From Luscinia megarhynchos (taxonomy: Eukaryota > Chordata > Aves > Passeriformes > Turdidae): a stretch of 64,000 bases of DNA. Of the stretch, positions 25,595 to 39,018 are shown one piece after another. The first letter of the stretch is position 1; the number at the start of each line of letters is the position of its first letter. A program made the position numbers and the translations under genes. The notes below the pieces were generated by a model that was given only the letters and a program-made list of their open reading frames with translations, searched no databases and was not told the origin of the DNA. The DNA is taken from positions 31,375,319 through 31,439,318 of the forward strand of contig CM067592.1 of the NCBI GenBank assembly GCA_034336665.1, read 5' to 3'.

Positions 25595-26086
25595 TCATAG
25601 GGAATGTGGTGCAGAACTGCTACCGTGGACCTCTGGAGGGTGAGACAGGAGCTGTTTCGGCAGGCTTGGGCTTCTCTCTGTTTATGTGAAACGGACATTG
25701 GCATATCTTGCCTGGACTTTTCCTGTGGGGTTCATATGGTAGGCAGGGTGGGGAATAGTTGTCTGAGCCATACCAAGGTCAGCCTGCTAGAGCTGACAGT
25801 TTCTGTCTCTGTACAAAGAAAAGAATCAATACTTTTGGACTACGGCTGTGCCCTCAGTGTAAAACAACAAACATGCAGCGTCTGACATGTTTCTAGGTGA
25901 TTTGTGGCAGAACCTCTTGTCTGATCTGTATCCAGGAGCTGCTGTGTTACTGCTCTGTGCTTTTCTTCTCTCTCTCGCCCCCCCCAGCTCTGTGATGTCT
26001 AATACTTTACTCAGGTACAGAGGCGTGTGTTCTACCCTACAGCTACTTGTCACTCAATAAATCACACCTACAAGCACCGTCTGCAC
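25595..26086 (+). other. Moderately GC-rich anomalous segment (candidate solo LTR or lncRNA exon)
   Basis: Composition changes here to nearly balanced GC within AT-rich flanks. The + strand shows a polypyrimidine tract with a run of eight C ending in CAG (about 25961-25987), a textbook-looking 3' splice acceptor, and then AATAAA at about 26057. A TGTGGTGCAG start near 25604, a pyrimidine tract and a late poly(A) signal in under 500 bases would also fit a solitary retroviral LTR, but I found no convincing target-site duplication, primer-binding site or internal retroviral region. Open frames (25604-25885 plus, 25826-26053 minus) match nothing known. The identity is unresolved and the boundaries are approximate. 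Confidence 0.35.
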
Positions 26087-26337
26087 ATAGTGATCTGGGC
26101 TTTAACAAAGGATCAGAGGGACAAAGTGCAGGCAAGATACTGTAATTATAACAAAAATAAAACATTCAGGGGGTTGTAGCAAAAGCACGGGCTCCCAGGC
26201 ACTAATAAAATGTTATTAGAATTGCAGTTTTGTTTCAGTCCTTCAGGTTTCCTTTTTAACAAATTTTCATCTTAGATTTTCTTGTTCATCGTCCTTCCAA
26301 GCTAAAACACAAAGTTTGGCAAGATGACCTATTTTTT
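26087..26337. other. Non-coding DNA, no feature recognised
   Basis: Returns to AT-rich composition. A second AATAAA-like word lies near 26155-26161 but no gene is linked to it. Confidence 0.5.
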
Positions 26338-26341
26338 TGTG

Positions 26342-26375
<34 letters not shown>

Positions 26376-26382
26376 TATATAT
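26338..26382. repeat. (TA)n/(CA)n microsatellite
   Basis: A (TA)n core of about 13 units is followed by ACACACA and a further TATATAT block. Confidence 0.95.
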
Positions 26383-26613
26383 TTCCTTAATTTTTTATTT
26401 TTTATTCCTTTTTTTCTATATAATAGAATAACCATGCATTTTCCACTGGGTCACTGTCACCTACAGTCAGTACCAGTATTAATTCCGTGATTTCTGTATG
26501 TCAATTTTTGAGCCACTTCTGTTAAAACAGAACTATAAATATGACCCAAAAATAAAACTAGCACTAACAAAACAGTTACCTTAACATAATTTGAACCAAA
26601 TTGATTGGACAGT

Positions 26614-26641
26614 TTATGCAGTATGCAGTATGCAGTATGCA
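26614..26641 (+). repeat. (GTATGCA)n short tandem repeat
   Basis: The heptamer TATGCAG/GTATGCA is repeated exactly three to four times. It is short and of no evident function. Confidence 0.9.
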
Positions 26642-29600
26642 TTTTTATTGTCTGACAGCATAATTTGTTAGAAACTTTTCCTCAGTAACAGTTTAGCATA
26701 TATCACACAGGCATATTTGCCTTGGAAGAAGTTTTACACCAGGCTTGTTCTTCCAGGTACACTACTTCTTTGTCAACCTGTCAGCCAACTTAGATACAAG
26801 TGCAATGGACACTTATTACCCATTCTAAGTATATTAAATGCACCCATTCATGTTAATTTAGCCATTTCAGTGAAATGAAACGCCTTTTAATGCAGGGTGA
26901 GTAACTCACCACCATGGAGATTTCACGAAAAGAACATGGTTTAGAGGAGCTCTACATTTCCTTCCTATCCAGTCAGCAATCAACAGGCCACGTTTCCTCA
27001 CTCACATAATCCAAAAGCAGCAGATCAATAATTGTGGTTTAACTGTTGTTAAATCATCGTGTGAGCGATTGAAATGTGTCTGCATGCAAACTGCATTTTA
27101 GATTGGCGGTCACAGGATCAAAGCCTCTATGCTGGATTTGTGCTGGGGGATGAGATCTGATTGGGAAGAAGCACAGGATAAGGGGGAAGGAAAGATAATC
27201 AACAATTAGGCAAACTCTGGAGCAAATGCTTTTGATTCATACTGGTTCTGGAGAAGTGAGATCATCACATCTGCTCTATGCATTGCTACCTTGGCACTTT
27301 CCCACCATTTTGAACAGTGGCAAGCTTCCACATACATCCTTTTGCTGTTCCTCATTAAATCAGCATCTCACTATTCACAGAAAGAACAAGCAGCTTTGCT
27401 TGCATATTTTAATGAACAAAGACTTATTTAAGCACAGTCATTACAAATGAAAGTCATGTTGATGAGCTTGCAAAGGGTCAGCACTTTCTGACTGGGAACA
27501 ACTGACCTTCTGCCCATACCATACTTGCTGATTTCTCCCACTGAGGAAAGCAAAGGACTATCACTCTTTCTTGCCCACACACAACAGAAATGATGTCACT
27601 GTCCCAAAACACCAATATTTTCTTGAAGCACCTACTATTACTGACCTGAAGACCACCCCTGAATAAACAGAGGGGAAAAAAAAAAAAAAAACCAAAAAAC
27701 CCAAACCACTCCACAGAAAACAATGTTAGAAAGTTAACAACAGTCCTAAATCTGCTGAACATTTACTGCTGGCCTGAATAACTCCAGATGGTCCGAGGAG
27801 AATATCACTTTTTGATCCTTTAACTTAATACTCAAAACCACAATTAGAGCCCTGAATGTCAAACTCCTAATGATTCCCTTACTCTCCAGAATTCTGGCTA
27901 ACTAGCTACACACTGTGACCCTTTCAACAACGGATCCAATTCTTTCCTCAAGCTTTGTGAATCTGTACACAGTTGGAGCTGTCTACTGGGAAACAACTGC
28001 ATTTGCCATATGGTTGTCCTCCAAATAAGCAAATAAAAATGATCCAAAACAAGAATTCTCACATTCTTTTTCTTAAGTTATCATAAAGTCCCATGGAAGT
28101 CATAAGTATGATACTTCACAAAGAATACACCAAAATAGCCCCCATGCTGTTTTTCATTGGAGTAGATGGAACTCACTGGTTGCCAATTCAAGTCCAGTAA
28201 AGGACTTTTCTCTCTTGGTCTTCCTAACTATCTGTGTATTGCTTTTGATTTTCAGAAAGCAAACACCACATCAAAAACGAAAAAGGTTTAAATTATTTGT
28301 CCAAACCATTCATGGTCTTCCTAGGAATTAAGCCAATTTACAGTCTGAAGTGAGTAATTCTTCTCCCACATTTAAAGTCATTCATAACAATGCACCACAA
28401 CCAAAATTCAGCTTTAGGGGAGTGTGAGGGTCTAGAGACTGGCAGCAGAAATGTATATCACACAATGTGCAGTAAAACTATGACAGCACTTTATACAGTG
28501 TCTCTAAATTTGCAGAGGCTTTATACTGGCTTTTCAAAATATGCCATACAACATGTAGGTTGCAAATTCAATTAACGTTTCATGATTTGCAGAAAACCTA
28601 TGCGAAAGCACATCTCCAACTATTTGTAACCCACATGCTTTAAATCCAAGTAGGCTTTAATCTGTAACCTTCTTTCATGCATGTTGTTTTTCCACAGAAT
28701 ATTGTTCTTCTACAATTAGCACCAGTGATATCTAGTAGATACCACCATAACATCATAGATACATAACATCAGAGATAACAGTAAATTTGTAAAAAAACCA
28801 AAGAAAAAAAACAACAAAAAAACCTGGATTCAACCTTATTTTCACATTTTATATTGGAATTGAACAACAAGTATACAAATTTAATACAAGTTATTCTGAT
28901 GTAATATATTCGGCAAATCTGCTATGGTATTTTTCTTGCTGTACTTTTTTTTAGAGATCCAGGCCTCAATACTGTGAAGTTTTAAAACCATATTTAACTT
29001 TATACACTTAGAGAACAGTATAGATCTCAAGCCTCAATGCATTCTTACTATGAATAATTGTCTATGCTAAGGACCTTAGTCTTCTATACGAGTGTATTTT
29101 TAATACATGGAAGCCTTAATTACTGTAGATTTATTTGTATCACTCGGTAACCTCATAATGACTATGGATTTCACTTCACCTTATTTTCTACTTCAGGTAT
29201 AAATTATTCCAATTTTTAGAATTAGGAAATTAACATTTTTTTTACATATTAATTTTGCTTTTACTGGATTCTATTTTACTTCATTTCAATTTAAGTTCTG
29301 TATTATCTCACTGTAATGTTCTTGGACACTTACATCAGAAGATGTACTTTTGCTCTTGGGCTCTGATTTCTGCATGTTACCCTAATTTTATTTCATCTTC
29401 AATTCTCTGCTTTCTTTCCTCCTAGTAATTTTGGCATCCCCTTGATCTTACTTATGTCATTTACTGAACTTCCCTCACTTTCTCTCTTCCCACCCCTCCT
29501 TCCCTTAAACTGAGTGCATGTGTGCATATTCCATGTCATAGGGTCATACTTCCTATAATCTCCAAATAAAAAATATTAAGAGGAAATAATTGCTATGTAA

Positions 29601-32600
29601 TGGATCTCAAAACATAAAATAATTACACACATGATAAGATTAACAGATTATTGAATATTTATGTGCTTATATTGATAATCTGTGTACAAAGATATGTTAC
29701 CATAGTAGATATCAAATTTGTACTTCTTCCAAATATCATTGGCCACCTTTCATCCTGAACAAGATTTGTCATCTAACCCAAGCAGACTCCTCAAAGCTAT
29801 TTTCAGCAATGACTTTTTCCCCAGTCCTGCTTTTTATATTTTCTTTTCAAATCAAAACCTCCTAATTCACTAAACCTGACATAATGCATTTTTATAATAT
29901 TCCACTGGTTAAATTTGTACAGATGTTATGTATTGCGAAAATACAAATTCTAGGGGCACTTTAGATCGGCAATTACAGTGTAAATCATAAGTAGAACCCA
30001 AGTTTAGCAGGCTCACATGCACCCAAATTTCAGAGTATGCACAGAAGCACCCTCAAAAAGACTTTATCACAACAGAATGAGGATTTGAGCTTTGTAAAAT
30101 TGTCACAACCAGGTGAGAACTAAATTGATATTAAAAAACATAGAAGCATCATCTACATCAAGCAACAAATCTTCAGAAAACTATTCTGTTTGGGCTAGAC
30201 AGTTTGCTTATATTTGTCTAATGTGATAATGATTTTCAGTCTAACAGTTGCAAAGAGCATTATTGCTCCTTTAAGAAACATAACCTTTAGCAAGTAAGTA
30301 CTAGGAAGGTTAAGGAGTTAAGATATTTCTGGCAGCTATTAGCCAAAAGGCATATAACCAACTTGCCACACCACGTAATTTTAGCCCAATTATGAGTTTT
30401 TAGTCAATAATCAGCGAGCAAAATTATCACATCCTATTAAATTTTGCTGTTGTTATTGCTAGAAAGTTAGGTTATGCTACAGTCATTACAGCTATCTTTC
30501 TGAGCACTGTCCTGAGCCAAGTCTGTGTCCTGCTCTGGAACAGACTGCAGAGTACTACCAAAAAGGGTTCAACTCTTTCTCTTGGTTAGGGTCCTTTCAT
30601 AGGTAGTTGCAAAAGGGAAAAGACTATAAAAACTGCACTTTCTATGCTTACTGAAAGGCAAAAATATTTTACAGTAAGTCATTGGCTAGAAAAAATAACC
30701 TAAAATGCATCTGCAAGAGGCTCTGTAAGAGTTATATGCACGCATGCACACATTTTTTTTAATATTTTAAACCATAATATGACTGGCTTACCAATCCAAG
30801 ACATAAAACTTAGGTTTGTGTTTACACTTTACCTCTGATTGGAACTTGGATAAAGCTACTGTTGTTAGCTGGAATAAAATGTACACTGTAATATTGTTGA
30901 CATTACTCATGTTGGACAGACTGTAATGTAAATATACGTTTTGCTACAGCTAGAAATATGGTTTTGATAGATTCTCAGATTTTTAAAATTATTGTAAATC
31001 AGAGCAGGTCTCTGCCAAAATGATTTGATATTTCGCAACCATATAAATAAAAACTATATCACAATGGATCAAATCTGGATCTAAATAACTCAACCTAGTG
31101 GTTTATGGTATTGTAATTTCTCTCCAACCTCTCCCAAAATTTTCATACAAAGTAAAATATCTCAGGTTGTGCTGAGGGGAATAGAATTAGTCACAGTATC
31201 GACATGTTCAGATTTTTAAAGACTTTCAGATTTATCAGATCATCATAAACCACATGTCACATTTTGAGGTATAGAAAATGCCTCATAATATTGACTGGGT
31301 TGATTGAGTATGGTTGTGACTAGATAAAGATGGCAGCGAACAAGATACAAAACAAATATCTAGCTATAGATTTCACTTTTTTAAACCTGAGAGGCAACAA
31401 TTTGCAAAGTAAATTTCCATCTCATCTCCCTGCAGTACACTTGAAGCTGGGAAGTGTCTTATTGCTCCCAAGTGCACGTCAGATTCTATTTTGCCTGCAG
31501 AAGATGTTCTGGTTTTGCCTACAAAGTTGCATCAAAAGCCTCTGATGCCATTTTGTTACATCTTCTTACCAGTATGCTGGCAGACTGTCATCTGATAAGA
31601 AATAGCTCTCATATGTGACCTAAATGTTTACTAAATTTCAGTGTGAATAAAACAAACAGAACCACCTTATACTACTATTGATGACTAGGAAACCTCCAAA
31701 AACATCTAAAACCTCAACTGTATTGCCCTCTTTCTAGTTTCCTTCCTCAACATCTTCCTGGTTGGCTGTCATTGACATGACAAAACAAATATCAAAACGC
31801 ATAGCAAAATGAAAATTGAATCAAGCACATGCAATTTTAGCTAATGTTGCTCCAACACTTCTTTTGAAGTCCTCTCCTTATTTCTGGGTCAGTGAGTATA
31901 TACAGTTCCTAATAAATAATCACAAATTGTTGGGATGAAGATTTACAGTGCTTGCAGCAACTCACCCTAGCATTGACTCATTGTAAAAATAAGGTTTGTT
32001 CTATGTTTGCACAATACCCAGACTCCTGGTCCATAGCTGGAACTTCTATGCACCATTTGTAATAGAAATAATAAACACAGTCATAAAAATAAAGAAAAAT
32101 AGCATTTTTAAAAAGAAGTTAAACTTATTTATATACTAGTGCTCTCAGTTATTCAAGCTGGTGATAGGATCCAGCACAGACATTTTTTTCCAGTTTTGGT
32201 GACTCTGGGCTACTCCTCATTACTCCTTGTGCAGCACAGAAAAGAGCAGAAGGAGCACTGTGTGGTTTCTGCAGCTACACAAGCGAATACAGCATTAAAG
32301 AATTTAGTTTCACCCTAAGGCCTTCTGACTTAATCTTTGATCTTGTTTCATCTGCTTATCCACTGTCTCTTACCTGGTAATTTATGAAAATAAATGCATA
32401 AATAAAAGTATTCCACTCTGAAATCAATAAAATAAGCAACAAAAAATAAACCACAAAAAAAAATCATGTTGCCTCACTCCCATTATAATTCATGAAGAGT
32501 GTTTACATAATTCCATCTTCAAAGTTAGACATTTGCAAAATTTAGCAGCTATCACCCACCTCTGAAATGCAAAATCATATGCAGATCCCCTTCAGCTAGC

Positions 32601-32659
32601 TACTGTATGATCCCAAAAGCATGCCCCAAGTAGCACATCCCAGGTTATTTACCAGTCTC
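26642..32659. other. AT-rich non-coding DNA, no gene recognised
   Basis: Six kilobases without a recognised gene or mobile element. There is a run of 16 A at 27676-27691 passing into an A/C-rich tail to about 27712, and a similar A/C-rich tract at about 28791-28824. The patch around 27000-27150 has mixed composition and possible factor sites and is treated as a finding. Frames such as 27478-27762 (-) are opened by the poly(A) run. Confidence 0.6.
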
Positions 32660-32746
32660 CAGCATCCCTGCTTGCAAAAAGAGAGTTAGATTAGATGATC
32701 TCTATGGGTGCCTTCCAACTTGAGACATTTTATAATTCGGTGAAGA
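32660..32746 (+). mobile_element. CR1 LINE 3'-end relic
   Basis: The + strand carries AGATTAGATGATCTCTATGG, then GTGCCTTCCAACTTGAGACA and a TTTATAATTCGGTGA end. This matches the order of the CR1 3' untranslated tail (…GATGATCTCTAGAGGTCCCTTCCAACC… then ATTCTATG-like repeats). Only about 85 bases remain and the terminal repeats are degraded. No coding part is present. Sense orientation is clear from this order. Confidence 0.85.
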
Positions 32747-35700
32747 GAAAACCTTGTCCTCAGACAATTTCAGCTTCAATTAGTCTCTGTCTCTTACTGG
32801 TGGCAATTTAAAAGTCTCAGAACAATGGAAAGATACTAGCTGGTTGTGGCCACACTGTGGCAGAGTGACAGCCACCTCCTTAGACAATAATTTTTATACC
32901 TATCCATCCTGGCTTACCTGCTCTGTCAATCTTCCCTTCTAGACAACAAAGCACACCTACACGTGTGAGAAAGAATGCATAAGGGACAGAACTCAAGCAC
33001 CATACAAATTACGTATCTACATCTATTCAACTTTGAAAATGTAAAAAAATTGAAAACCAGGTGTGAATAGGTAGATTCAAAGAGAAGAAAGTGGCTTATG
33101 TGGGCAAATTATAGACTTCTTTCCTTTTTTTATCCCTTCCTAAAAAGTTTTTTACAGTTACGATCAAATTTTCCCAGTTCTAGCAGTGGTATCCATCCAA
33201 TTATCTATTTAATTTTTAGTAACAGATCTAAAAAACCCCACTTTGCCAACCTCACTTGTTTCCTGTTTATGCCATTCGAGTTTTCCACTGTAAACCTCAT
33301 GTCTACTAGATACATATTTCAAATTCAGTAAAGGCAGAATAACAGCTAGCCTCACTAACTTCTGGAAATCAGATGAAACCTTATTCAGATTTGTCTACAT
33401 GGGTCAACTGAAAACTTTGTGCTTTGTTTCACTGACATACTTAAGGTATTTCAACAAAAGTCCAGGTATAATGCTTAAATGAATTTGTACCCTAATTGTA
33501 ATGTGCTTTTATTATCCTCTTTTTTTTTTAATTAGGATAACATCAAACAAATAACTTACAGATATTTTGTTCGGAAATCTTCATCCTGATTTACAAACAC
33601 AAGTGAGACATACTCTTAATAATAAAGATGATGCTAAGTAAGAGATCATTACTAAAAAATTGCTTTATTGAAGAAAACCTAGACACAGATGCAACAGCCT
33701 CTATGCTTAAATTTTTAGAAACTACTTTTTTTTAAACAGCATTAGGCCAGCCATTTTTTTATTTCTTAGCACAGAATAAATTTAAAAGAACCCTTCATGT
33801 TGTTATGTATGGACTTCTACTGCTTCAGTTCACTGTAAATTGGAATAAATCAAACACAATCAAGAACAAGTCTAGGAATGCCTGCTATTTCAGACACTAA
33901 TTGCTTAATTCATAAAAATAATATTTGTGAGTATATCACATGAGCTTTGTGCTTCCTGCTGATGCCATAGAAAACAGCATCTCAAAAGAAAATGCATACA
34001 CACGGTAGCAAAGCACTGGGAGGATGTAATCAGACACAGAAACAATGCATACAGGAATCTAGAAAAACACAACACTATTTTTTGTCTACTATCTGACACT
34101 GAAATGGCACTCAGAACAATTTTTATTTCTTTAATGGGGATTAAACCCTATTGGTCTGTTTTTCATAACTGCTTGGTTTCCAAAACATGAAATTAGTAGG
34201 TGCCTTGTGCAGGGCTCTCAGAGCTCATGGAGCTCTCCTGTTTGAAGTCAGGCCTCAACCTTGCAGTACTTCACACCTGTAATTGAGTGAGCCTAAATGT
34301 TTGTGTCAAATGTAGAAAAGTTCTGTGGACCTCTCAGTTACTCCAATTCACGTATTGATTCACTTGATTGTTTTTTCCAGCAATGAAAAGAATTCTGTAA
34401 CCAACTAATGTAGCATTTGAGGGAAGTTTCTTGCACGACGTAACTAGTGATTTTATGGTTAGTTGCTAAAACCATGATTTGTCTGAACATCAAAGAACAC
34501 CTCTTTAGTTTACATAAGGAATATCTAATAAACTTAACATGCAAGTGAAATATTTTTTGTACCAAAGCAGCACAACACAGCACTGCCCACAAATGTTGAG
34601 CTGCATTTATAATAAACTCTGATCTGCCTTGAGAAAGCAGTGTCTGGAGGGTATTTGTATTTAATGAGGTAGGGGACAATGGGTTAAAAGTGTACAATTC
34701 CCATCCTAGGAAAGGGAAAAAAAAAACTGAACTGTAATTGAGAATAGAGCATGTAGCTATTATATCCAGAAGTTTGAGCAACTTCCTTCAGAGTTCTGTT
34801 ATAGGAATTGACAAACAAAAAGACCCAAACAGATCACAAAAAATATAGCACAAAAACTTGTTCGATAATCACAATATTTGTGCTATTATATTCACAAACC
34901 TCACACAACAGCTTTACATAGCAAGGTAAGTTGACTTAAAAACATATTTCTCTTCCATGCACAAAATGGGTTCAATTTAAACCTCTGAATCTTTTTTAAC
35001 CTAACATGATTTCAGAAGGAAGGGGTGGTTTCTTTATTTCTGTCAGAGAAAACAGGGTCCTTAAAATAGTATTTTATAAATATTAAAGTAATTTGAACAG
35101 TTTGTATCACACTGCAGCTAACACACTAACATTTACCTCCATCTAGTACAGCCATCCTCGCCTCCCATTCTCAGGGTTTACTTTCAGATTTAGTCTAAGT
35201 TTTAACAATGTCTGCTGCACTATATGTTCATTATCTAGTTATTTTGTTCCTTCTCACTCCTCTACTTTGTCATAGTGGAACTCAATTATTTAAGAAATCT
35301 AAAACATATACACAGAGTGTTTCACAGAAATATCTCTTAGTGTCTATGAGCTCAAAGAAATTAGTCTGGGGAACACAAAGCTTTTATTTATTTATTTTTT
35401 AGCGACATCACTGAAGAATTGTTTCTTCACAGCTTCAAGCAGGATAAAAACAAATGTGGTTGATGTATGGTAGGGATTTGCAGAAGGAAAGTGACAGTCT
35501 AGCAGGCCTAGTCTAGTATGCAATTTGCAGAGGTTGCAGAGGAATTGCAAAAGAAAAAAGTTCTTTTGAAAGGATGGGTAAAGAATTCTAGGATCTCAGA
35601 TACGGCAGAAACATCTAAACCCAAAATTTATTATTTTGTTATCTGAAACTTTATGTCAGCAAACTACATGACATAAACATACTGCAAAAACATTTCAAAT

Positions 35701-36446
35701 ATATTCAAAGTGAGGTACAACCTATGCTACAGCTACTAAATCACTCTAGGAAAAAAATATTTACCATGCTTTTAATTTAGAAATACTGGTAATATTTTAA
35801 CTGTCCAAACCCAAATTTTCAAATTTACTGGACTGCAGTTCAGCACCTACAGACATATTAAGATCCCTTAATCTGACATGGACCATTTTTCCATCTTACT
35901 TAGAATCTCAACAGAGATGAAAAGTGCTTCACGACCCAGGCTGTGTTCAGCCAGCTTCCTTACAGGGCCCAGGTGTTCACTTTCTGGCTCCTGCTCCCAC
36001 ACTTTACCAGCTTCTGAGAATTCAGACTGCTCTGAGACGAGCCTAAATTTGCTGATAAACACAGCATCAATTTCTTGTTGATGAAATTGATGTTGATGAA
36101 GAAGGAAGGACTGGTACAGAGCTCACAGCTGCAGATTTTAAAATCTTTTGAGTCAAAGCTATGCGTATATAACTTTTTTTATCACAAGCATTTCCTTGTA
36201 TTCCTATACTAGAATAACCAGTTGCTTCACCTAGAGGGTATGCAATGAGAGGCTTATACTCTCCTAACACTGGTGTTTGGTACACTGTCTTTGCTCTGAC
36301 CAAATATCATTTTGCACCAACTTGCTGTACCATTGCATCCTATTGGGCACCTTTAGACAAGACAATATATGTGACTCACACAAGATACATCCAATTTTAG
36401 AGATGAAAATAGTTTTAAAGTCCAGAAGAATAACCAATTATTTTCC
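32747..36446. other. AT-rich non-coding DNA, no gene recognised
   Basis: The frame at 34338-34781 (minus, 147 codons) is the second longest in the window. It starts with Met and ends at a stop but has no recognisable domain, and its Ser/Leu/Phe-rich make-up matches translated AT-rich DNA. Opposed frames at 35868-36062 and 35878-36081 are mutual shadows. No mobile element is confidently recognised. Confidence 0.6.
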
Positions 36447-36468
36447 TTTTTTTTTTTTTTTTTTTTTT
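36447..36468 (-). repeat. poly(T) run
   Basis: Twenty-two consecutive T on the + strand. It could be an antisense retroposon tail, but no retroposed body is recognised on either side. Confidence 0.95.
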
Positions 36469-38899
36469 AAAGTACTATTTTCTAATTACTATTTTTGACC
36501 CTGACTCCTTTAAGGGAAGTGAAAAAATTTACCAGAGATGGCAGACCTATCTAACCAAAACTCATCCACTGGAAATTCATGCAGTCAGATATTACAGCAA
36601 TCTCAATTCCAAACAAGAACTGAGCAAAGAAAGCTGGAATTCCACAAACAGGCAACTGGACAATGGAACAAAAGTTAGCACACGTTTAGAAGCTGGCTGT
36701 AACACAGGCAGAAGAAAGTCCCAATCATGTACCCATGGTCTGTTCTGCTCACAGGAAGAAAGCCCAACAATAATTTCTGGTAACTGCCAGAGTTTAAAGC
36801 AGCCTTCCAGCTGTATCATTGCAAACTGCCTACCCGTACACATGCTGACGATAGTCAAACATGGGCTGTGACCTCTGGCTGTGTGTCCTACCTTCACCTA
36901 GAGGCTCACAGTATTATTCTAGATGACAAAAATCTGCCTGGGATAAATCTGTAAATCTGTGACCTTTCTTAACTTTAGGGATGTCCAAGACTATCACTTT
37001 CAACCATTTCTGCCTTCTTAGGCCACTGCTCAGCAAAAGTCAGTTTTTATCTGCCCATTTTTAGAAACAAGTGCATTTGCATTTAACAGCTATTTAAAAT
37101 AATTTAGCTTTGTACAGCCATTTTGTCTGTATGTTTATGAATGTTGATAATTCTTTACTTGAGAAACACTCAAATAAAAAAGAAACTGAGACCTTTTCCC
37201 AACATTCTTTTTCTTGTTTTTCAGCCAGTTCAAAATTGTGCTTACTTGCTTCTTGAAATCTGATGCAGTATAATTTCTTCATTTATTGGGACAGTTGATG
37301 TAAAGTGAGGAAAGCTGATGCAAAGTGAGGAAAATATCATGTCAATAAAAACCCCTTCTACCTTCAACAAAATGAAGCTAACAAAATTTGAAAAGCATCC
37401 CCCTGCACAGGGGACCCAAGCCCTTATTTGTAATATCTCTGCTATGGCCCAGTTCCAAATGCATCAGACTGATGTGTACAGAGTAACAGATAAGTTGTGC
37501 TAAAATTTGTAGGCATAAGCTCTGCTCACAAGATCGGCTTGGAAACTGCGAGGCAAGTTTTGCAAATCATGCACCAAACCATTGCTTGCTTTACCCATCA
37601 TCATCAGGTGTGATCTTAAGCAAAACTTTATCAAAGTAACATGCCACTTTCCTGCATGCTGATTTTACAAAACTCCCTCTCTGAATGTTGTTCTACATGA
37701 TGTCATCACACTGTAACTCACTTCATTTACAGTATCTGTTTCACTTCTACTCACAAGCTAATATAACTCCTTTCTTTTTTTTTAACTGCACACAGGCTGC
37801 TAGACACATGTGCACAGCAAATGGAATCTGAACTTAGCTTAACAGCCTCATTTATTCCTGATGGTTTAAATTATTTCATCACAATTAATGACACCCCCTC
37901 AGCTTCCTGTGCAGCACTGCCAGATGTTCAGAGACCACAAAGCCACTCTCTTCTTTGACGGCTAGTGACAAGTCGTCCTCTGAAGGACGTTCCCTCAGTG
38001 CACAGCCTGGATGACACCTCCATTGCTTAGCACCTCTCTACCTCCCCAAGTAACCATGGTGAAAGAAGGAGGAAGACATGAGAAACCAGTCAGCGCATTA
38101 GTAAGGACAAATTAAGAGAAGCGTTATGAACTTGAAGTATCTCATCTCCTCCTACTGGAGTTTCAAGCCTGATTGTTTCATGAAAAGACAGGCAACTGTT
38201 CGCCTTGATCTTCAAGGTGTGAAGTTTTCTATGTTCCTTCAAAAATAACTTTCCTTTATTTAAAGGAGGCAGGGGGGAAAGATAAATTTAAATGGTAACC
38301 ACATGGCCAATGATCTCTAACCTACAATGTTATCTCACCATCCTGTCATCTTCAAAAGCAGAATGCAAAAAACCTTGAGTCTTAGAAAAGTTTTTAGAAA
38401 AGTCACATTCTCACCTTGGGTTTGGGGTTCTGTTTTGCTCAGTGGGAAGATGATTTTCCCTTACAGTTTTCTTCTCACAAGTTTCAGGTATTTTTCTCTA
38501 TGGGAGGTATCTAGACATCTCAGTAGGTGCAAAAGTGAAACAGTGAGTCTGGACATGCTAAAAATGAGGATATGCCATAATTTCTTAACAGGCATAGGTA
38601 AAAATGGTAACAACTGTATAACTACAACCTTGGAATAACAAAACAGCAAGTGTCTTGCATTTTCAAGATTAAAACCCAAATAAGTCTGCTCTGTTTCTGA
38701 AATTCCATCCACTATTTCGAGCACATGTGGCAGACATTCTACTGATATTTTTTTTCTAATTAAAAAGAAATTGCTGGTCTGCGTCAGGAACTGAAGATCT
38801 GCTCAGTTTGCCAAAAGTAGTCTTAAAACAGAAAGGCCACCTGTGTTAGCCCACCTGATAGGATGGTCAGGAAGGTCTGTCCCTCTGTCTGTCTCCTTG
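36469..38899. other. Non-coding DNA, no gene recognised
   Basis: A 20-base imperfect tandem pair lies at 37295-37334. A somewhat less AT-rich stretch lies at 37890-38100. Frames at 36592-36897 (-) and 38327-38638 (+), each of 101-103 codons, have no recognisable domain. Confidence 0.6.
37295..37334 (+). repeat. 20-base imperfect tandem duplication
   Basis: Two copies of TTGATGTAAAGTGAGGAAAG (37295-37314 and 37315-37334) differ at three positions. A simple local duplication. Confidence 0.85.
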
Positions 38900-39018
38900 C
38901 TTTTGTTGATTTATTTGTTTGTTTGTATTGGGGGGTCATGTTTGGTTTGGGTTGGTTTTTTTTGTTTGTTTTTGTTTTTTTGTTTTGTTTTGTTTTTTTG
39001 TTTTTTGTTTTTTGTTCC
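38900..39018 (+). repeat. T/G-rich low-complexity tract
   Basis: T blocks separated by G, GG or GGG (TTTGTTTG, GGTTTGGGTTGG, TTTTGTTTTG) run for about 120 bases. It produces an open frame rich in Phe, Leu and Cys on the plus strand and in Lys, Gln and Thr on the minus strand; both are artefacts. Confidence 0.9.

Noticed and set aside
34195..34320. A stretch with a vague likeness to old amniote repeats (CCTTGCAGTACTTCACAC).
   Set aside because: Only one block matches, with no ordered second block, unlike the candidates at 21085 and 56990.
34338..34781. A 147-codon open frame on the minus strand.
   Set aside because: No family resemblance, no supporting splice or promoter context, and Ser/Leu/Phe-rich text typical of translated non-coding DNA.
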